Positions 60,036-64,000 of a stretch of DNA of 64,000 nucleotides are shown in pieces. Source of the stretch: Acidobacteriota bacterium (GTDB lineage Bacteria > Acidobacteriota > Vicinamibacteria > Vicinamibacterales > 2-12-FULL-66-21); NCBI GenBank assembly GCA_003222675.1, contig QHWT01000049.1, positions 41,257-105,256 on the forward strand, in the 5' to 3' direction. The translations under genes and the position numbers were made by a program. How positions within the stretch are numbered: the stretch's first letter is position 1; each line of letters begins with the position of its first letter. The notes below the pieces were generated by a model. It saw only the letters and a program-made list of their open reading frames with translations, was not told the origin of the DNA and made no database searches.

Positions 60036-60123
60036 TCGAGGTCCGAGGTCCGAGGTCCGAGGGTCGAGGTCCGAAGTCCGAGGTCCGCCGTCCGAGATTC
60101 GAGGTTCGAGATCCGAGGTCCGG
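60036..60123. repeat. Heptamer array CCGAGGT spanning the ctaA/60125 spacer
   Basis: CGAGGTC CGAGGTC CGAGGTC CGAGGGT CGAGGTC CGAAGTC CGAGGTC ...; lies between the ctaA ATG (60032) and the upstream gene stop (60125). Confidence 0.93.
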
Positions 60124-60124
60124 A

Positions 60125-60919
60125 CTAATGAGTTGCGGTAGCCGGAGCCTTGAAGGTGAAGGTAATCTCCTTGGTTTCTTTCTCGCCGAGCGTCACGGAC
60201 TGCGTCTGAGTGCCGAGCTTTTCGTGCCACGCTTCGATCGTGTATGTGCCGGCGGGAACGGTGCGCAGATCGAACTTGCCGCCCTGCCCGGTGACCGCGA
60301 AGTACGGATGATCGAGCACACCAATGTACGAGTGCATCCACGAGTGCACGTCGCACTTGAACGGAATCATCACTTCCTTCGTGGTGAACGTGACGCTGCT
60401 CGTCATCGGCACCGGCTGGCTGAAATTGAATTCCTGGTTCGCCTTCGGCATGCCGTGCACGTTGTGCATCGTGCTGTCGGCGTTGACGACCTGCAGCGGC
60501 TGCGCGACGCGGATGCCGAGCACGTGCGGCACGTAGTGGCAGCCCTTCTGCTCCATCTTCACGGGATTGGTCGGCGTATCGAACAAGTACTTATTGCCGA
60601 TGCCATCCTTTATGTAGACGAACACGTTCTGAAGGCCGCCGTCCGATGCGGCATAGGTTTCCTGCGCTGCGCCTCCCTTGTTCTCGGCCTCGCAGGCTGG
60701 ATCGGAGGACATCTGAATCGCCGCATTCTGCGGCAACGCGCCGTCGACGACCACCTTGCCGCTGATCGAGCCGGCCTTCGCCTCGTCGACTTTCTTCGCG
60801 TCCGGCGCGGCCGCGGGAGATGCGGGCTGGGGAGACTTGCTTTGATCCGATCCGCCGCAGCCGACGACGATCGTCATCGCCGCGATGAGCGGCGCCATCC
60901 ATTTCGTGGCACGAGGCAT
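60125..60919 (-). CDS. Cupredoxin/carboxypeptidase-regulatory-like lipoprotein
   Basis: IVVGCGGSD lipobox; MHNVHGMPKANQEFNFSQP...IPFKCDVHSWMHSYIGVLDHPYFAVTGQGGKFDLRTVPAGTYTIEAWHEKLG. Confidence 0.8.
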   Translation of the reverse strand: MPRATKWMAPLIAAMTIVVGCGGSDQSKSPQPASPAAAPDAKKVDEAKAGSISGKVVVDGALPQNAAIQMSSDPACEAENKGGAAQETYAASDGGLQNVFVYIKDGIGNKYLFDTPTNPVKMEQKGCHYVPHVLGIRVAQPLQVVNADSTMHNVHGMPKANQEFNFSQPVPMTSSVTFTTKEVMIPFKCDVHSWMHSYIGVLDHPYFAVTGQGGKFDLRTVPAGTYTIEAWHEKLGTQTQSVTLGEKETKEITFTFKAPATATH

Positions 60920-60955
60920 AACGCACCATGAATATCACAGGGATCGACGATTGCG

Positions 60956-62332
60956 TCAGCTCCCGCTCGCTTCCTTGAGCTTTCTGATGATCCGATCCTG
61001 GATCCAGTGCCGATCCCACCACTCGACCGGATTCACCATCTGCCCGTTGACGAGCATGGTGAAATGCAGGTGGTCTCCGCCCGCAAGCCCGGTTTGTCCG
61101 CTGCGGCCGAGCTCCTGTTCCTTCGCCACCTCCTGGCCAGGCTGCACGCCGATCGACGAGAGGTGCGCGTAGAGCGATTGCACGCCCATCCCGTGATCGA
61201 CGATGACGCAGTTGCCGTAGATGCCGAGCGGCGCCGCGTACACCACCTTGCCTTTGTTCGCCGAGACGACGGGCGAGTTCACCACCTTGGCGAGGTCGAA
61301 GCCGAGATGCACCTGGCGATCGACCTCCTTGCCTTGATAGATGTATGTGCGCTGATCGGCAAAGGCGGCTTCCACGGCGCTGCTCGTGAACGGATGGAAG
61401 ACGACGCCGGCCCACAGCATTTCCGGAGATGACTGCCTCGCGAAACTCGCGATCTTCTCCGCGTTCTTGCGCCGCAGCTCGCCGTTGATCACGAGGAACT
61501 TCTGCAGCGTGTCTCCCTCGGGCTTTACCTCTGTTGTCGTCTCGAGAACGGCAGGGACGACGCGATTGAGGAAGCTGTCGTTCAGCTCGATGCGGCTTCG
61601 CTTGAACGGCTTCGGGAATGTCAGCTTGTCGAAGTCCGCGCGCGCGCTGTTGCCCGCTTCGTCCCTGGCGTATGCATACATCGGCGTGTTGACGTCCTGG
61701 TCGAAGCGCAAGGCGAAGAAGGCGATCTTCACCGCCGGATCACTGATGTGGACCCCTTCGAGCTTCGCGCCGCTGGCGGGATAACCCGGATACGTGAGGT
61801 CGCCGACCTGGATGCCCGACTCTATGTCGCCGGGCATTGCGCGGTACACCACCATCTCCGAGCCGCCAAGGTTCACGTAATGCTTCGTCGAGAGGACGGC
61901 TATCGTCGGCTTCTCGAGCCGGACCTGTACATCGCGCGTCGCAATCGTTTGTCTCTTCCGCATCGCGCGCAGGACCGGGCGCGTGGCCGTGACGATGATG
62001 CGTGCGGGACCGGTCTTGAGGTCGGGAACCGCCTCGCGATCAATCGTGCGCGTGACGCGCACCTTGTCGACGGATTCCTGTTTCACCTCGGCGGACCCGG
62101 GAGAAGCCAGCGAGAAGAGCGGCGTCTGCCTGCCGTTCTGCTCGAACGCGATCGTGATCGTGTCCACCTTCGCGCCTGGCGTGGAGATCTCGACCTCAAC
62201 GGGAGTGGACTGGCCGACGTACTTGGTGGGCTTGGCGATCTCAACCACGGGTCCGGGGAGCCGTCCCGCGTAAACGAACACGCCGCCTGCCACGAGCGCG
62301 GCGATAAGTACCAGAGCCAGCAGATAACGCAT
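60956..62332 (-). CDS. M23-family metallopeptidase (LytM domain)
   Basis: HLGFDLAKVVNSPVVSANKGKVVYAAPLGIYGNCVIVDHGMGVQSLYAHLSSIGVQPGQEVAKEQELGRSGQTGLAGGDHLHFTMLVNGQMVNPVEWW. Confidence 0.92.
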   Translation of the reverse strand: MRYLLALVLIAALVAGGVFVYAGRLPGPVVEIAKPTKYVGQSTPVEVEISTPGAKVDTITIAFEQNGRQTPLFSLASPGSAEVKQESVDKVRVTRTIDREAVPDLKTGPARIIVTATRPVLRAMRKRQTIATRDVQVRLEKPTIAVLSTKHYVNLGGSEMVVYRAMPGDIESGIQVGDLTYPGYPASGAKLEGVHISDPAVKIAFFALRFDQDVNTPMYAYARDEAGNSARADFDKLTFPKPFKRSRIELNDSFLNRVVPAVLETTTEVKPEGDTLQKFLVINGELRRKNAEKIASFARQSSPEMLWAGVVFHPFTSSAVEAAFADQRTYIYQGKEVDRQVHLGFDLAKVVNSPVVSANKGKVVYAAPLGIYGNCVIVDHGMGVQSLYAHLSSIGVQPGQEVAKEQELGRSGQTGLAGGDHLHFTMLVNGQMVNPVEWWDRHWIQDRIIRKLKEASGS

Positions 62333-62350
62333 ATCTCACGATGATAACAG

Positions 62351-63104
62351 CCACGGATGGCGCGGATACCGTTGGAGCCACGGATCACACGGACAACACG
62401 GATCAAAGAACATTAAAAAATTGAGATCCGTGAGATCCGTGAGATCCGTGGCCTCGCGTTGACCGAGTGGGTGTGGTTGCCAGAATCAGTGGTTCAACCG
62501 CCACGGATGGCGCGGATACCGTTGGAGCCACGGATTACACGGACCACACGGATCAAAGAACATCAAAAAATTCTGATCCCGGGAGATCCGTGAGATCCGT
62601 GGCCTCGCGGTTGACCGAGTGGGTGTGGTTGCCAGAATCAGTGGTTCAACCGCCACGGGTGGCGCGGATACCGTTGGAGCCACGGATCACCCGGACAACA
62701 CGGATCAAAGAACATTAAAAAATTCCGATCCGTGAGATCCGTGAGATCCGTGGCCTCGTGGTTGACGATGGGGCGTGGTTGCCAGAATCAGTGGTTCAAC
62801 CGCCACGGGTGGCGCGGATACCGTTGGAGCCGCGGATTACACGGACCACACGGATCAAAGAACATTAGAAAATTGAGATCCGTGAGATCCGTGAGATCCG
62901 TGGCCTCGTGGTTGACCGAGTGGGCGTGGTTGCCAGAATCAGTGGTTCAACCGCCACGGATGGCGCGGATACCGTTGGAGCCGCGGATCACACGGACCAC
63001 ACGGATCAAAGAACATTAGAAAATTGAGATCCATGAGACCCGTGAGATCCGTGGCCTCGCGGTTGACCGAGTGGGCGTGTGTTGCTACAATCAGTGGTTC
63101 GAGC
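62351..63104. repeat. Five tandem ~150-152 bp units directly upstream of tRNA-Glu
   Basis: ccacgg(a/g)tggcgcggataccgttggagcc begins at 62351, 62501, 62653, 62803, 62954; internal GATCCGTGA 9-mers. Confidence 0.96.
63063..63091 (+). promoter_or_regulatory. Sigma70-type promoter for tRNA-Glu: TTGACC-N17-TACAAT
   Basis: TTGACC 63063-63068, 17-nt spacer, TACAAT 63086-63091, 11 bp before the tRNA 5' end. Confidence 0.8.
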
Positions 63105-63177
63105 CGCTATCGTCTAGGGGTCAGGACACGTGGTTCTCAGCCACGGGACCGGGGTTCGAATCCCCGTAGCGGTACCA
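63103..63177 (+). tRNA. tRNA-Glu (anticodon CTC), CCA encoded
   Basis: gccgctatcgtctaggggtcaggacacgtggttctcagccacgggaccggggttcgaatccccgtagcggtacca; cloverleaf pairs; anticodon loop TTCTCAG. Confidence 0.95.
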
Positions 63178-63243
63178 ACTCTCGCCACGCCCCTCCTGAA
63201 CGTCGCCTGTTCGGCCTGTCTCCTGACGCGCGGGGATTCGTTG

Positions 63244-64000
63244 ATGCTGACACGACGAACGATGATGATGCAGCTGCTCGCCGGCGCACTGCCGGTTGCC
63301 TGTCTGCCGCGCTGGGGCGGTGTGTTCCGCGACTCGGCATCTCAGCCGTCAGGCCACACGATTGCCGCGGGGCCGTTTCGACCGTCGTGGGATTCGCTCA
63401 AGCAGTACCGCGCGCCCGATTGGTTCCGCGACGCGAAGTTTGGCATCTGGGCGCACTGGACTGCGCAGTGCGTTCCGGAGCAAGGCGACTGGTACGCGCG
63501 CCGGATGTACCTCCAGGGTGATGCGGCCCACACCTTTCACGTGCGGACCTACGGGCATCCTTCCGAGTTCGGATTCATGGAGATCGACAACCTCTGGAAG
63601 GCCGAGAACTGGAATCCAGCGGCGCTGATGGATCTCTACATCAAAGCGGGAGCGAAGTACTTCGTCGCCCTGGCAAACCATCACGACAATTTCGACGCCT
63701 ACGATTCGACGCACCATGCGTGGAACTCAACCCGCATCGGGCCGAAGAAGGACATCGTCGGCACCTGGGCGAGGCTCGCGCGTCAGCATGGGCTGCGTTT
63801 TGGCGTCACCAATCACTCTGCGCACGCGTGGCACTGGTTCCAGCCCGCGTACGGTTACGACCCGGAAGGCGACCGCGCAGGCGTGCGCTACGACGCGTTC
63901 AGGCTCAGGAAGGAAGACGGCAAGGGCACATGGTGGGAGGGGCTCGATCCGCAGGAGTTGTACACCGGCCCGAACATGGTCATGCCCGACGGCATAAGGA
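63244..64000 (+). CDS. GH29 alpha-L-fucosidase (3' truncated by window edge)
   Basis: Not in ORF track; MLTRRTMMMQLLAGALPVACLPRWG...WFRDAKFGIWAHWTAQCVPEQGDWYARRMY...YIKAGAKYFVALANHHDNFDAYDSTHHAWNSTRIGPKKDIVGTWARLARQHGLRFGV. Confidence 0.88.
   Translation, partial: MLTRRTMMMQLLAGALPVACLPRWGGVFRDSASQPSGHTIAAGPFRPSWDSLKQYRAPDWFRDAKFGIWAHWTAQCVPEQGDWYARRMYLQGDAAHTFHVRTYGHPSEFGFMEIDNLWKAENWNPAALMDLYIKAGAKYFVALANHHDNFDAYDSTHHAWNSTRIGPKKDIVGTWARLARQHGLRFGVTNHSAHAWHWFQPAYGYDPEGDRAGVRYDAFRLRKEDGKGTWWEGLDPQELYTGPNMVMPDGIR

Noticed and set aside
63103-63177. tRNA-Glu as the integration site of the 49.6-57.7 kb element
   Set aside because: No tRNA fragment at the left end, and the element boundary lies ~5.5 kb away.

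Overview
High-GC bacterial chromosome segment. The gene content (Oar-like TonB receptors, VWFA-related acidobacterial-type TPR proteins, RND pumps, sulfatase-fold/TPR proteins) suggests Acidobacteriota, possibly Vicinamibacteria-like; this is inference only. Main gene blocks: three Oar-like TonB-dependent receptors (one cut by the left edge), two RND efflux systems, a beta-oxidation operon with a TetR/FadR-type regulator, an ABC exporter pair, a CsoR-like regulator, VWFA/TPR and AP-superfamily/TPR proteins, a beta-lactamase-NamZ (DUF1343) fusion, a GGDEF protein, a heme A/heme O synthase block, an M23 peptidase, tRNA-Glu(CTC) and a truncated GH29 fucosidase. An ~8 kb integrated element (about 49621-57675) carries a tyrosine integrase, an AlpA-like HTH, a TerS-like HTH protein and a phage-like protein, and sits at the 3' end of a DUF420 gene. 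The most unusual signal is repeat content. Many intergenic spacers consist of degenerate tandem repeats with a 7-bp period but different core sequences at different loci (GGTTCAN, CCGAGGT, AGCTGGN, CCAGTAA, GCGGGRT, GATCCNN). These arrays abut start and stop codons and appear to supply the C-terminal residues and stop codons of several genes. One is homogenised as eleven 15-bp units that add a pentapeptide tail to an ABC ATPase. Two inverted arrays bracket a lone IVP23S/Avd-like four-helix-bundle gene. Separate palindromic REP-like families lie in frame inside conserved enzymes. Five ~150-bp tandem units upstream of tRNA-Glu each carry a copy of its promoter region. Everything was read by eye from sequence; no searches were run.
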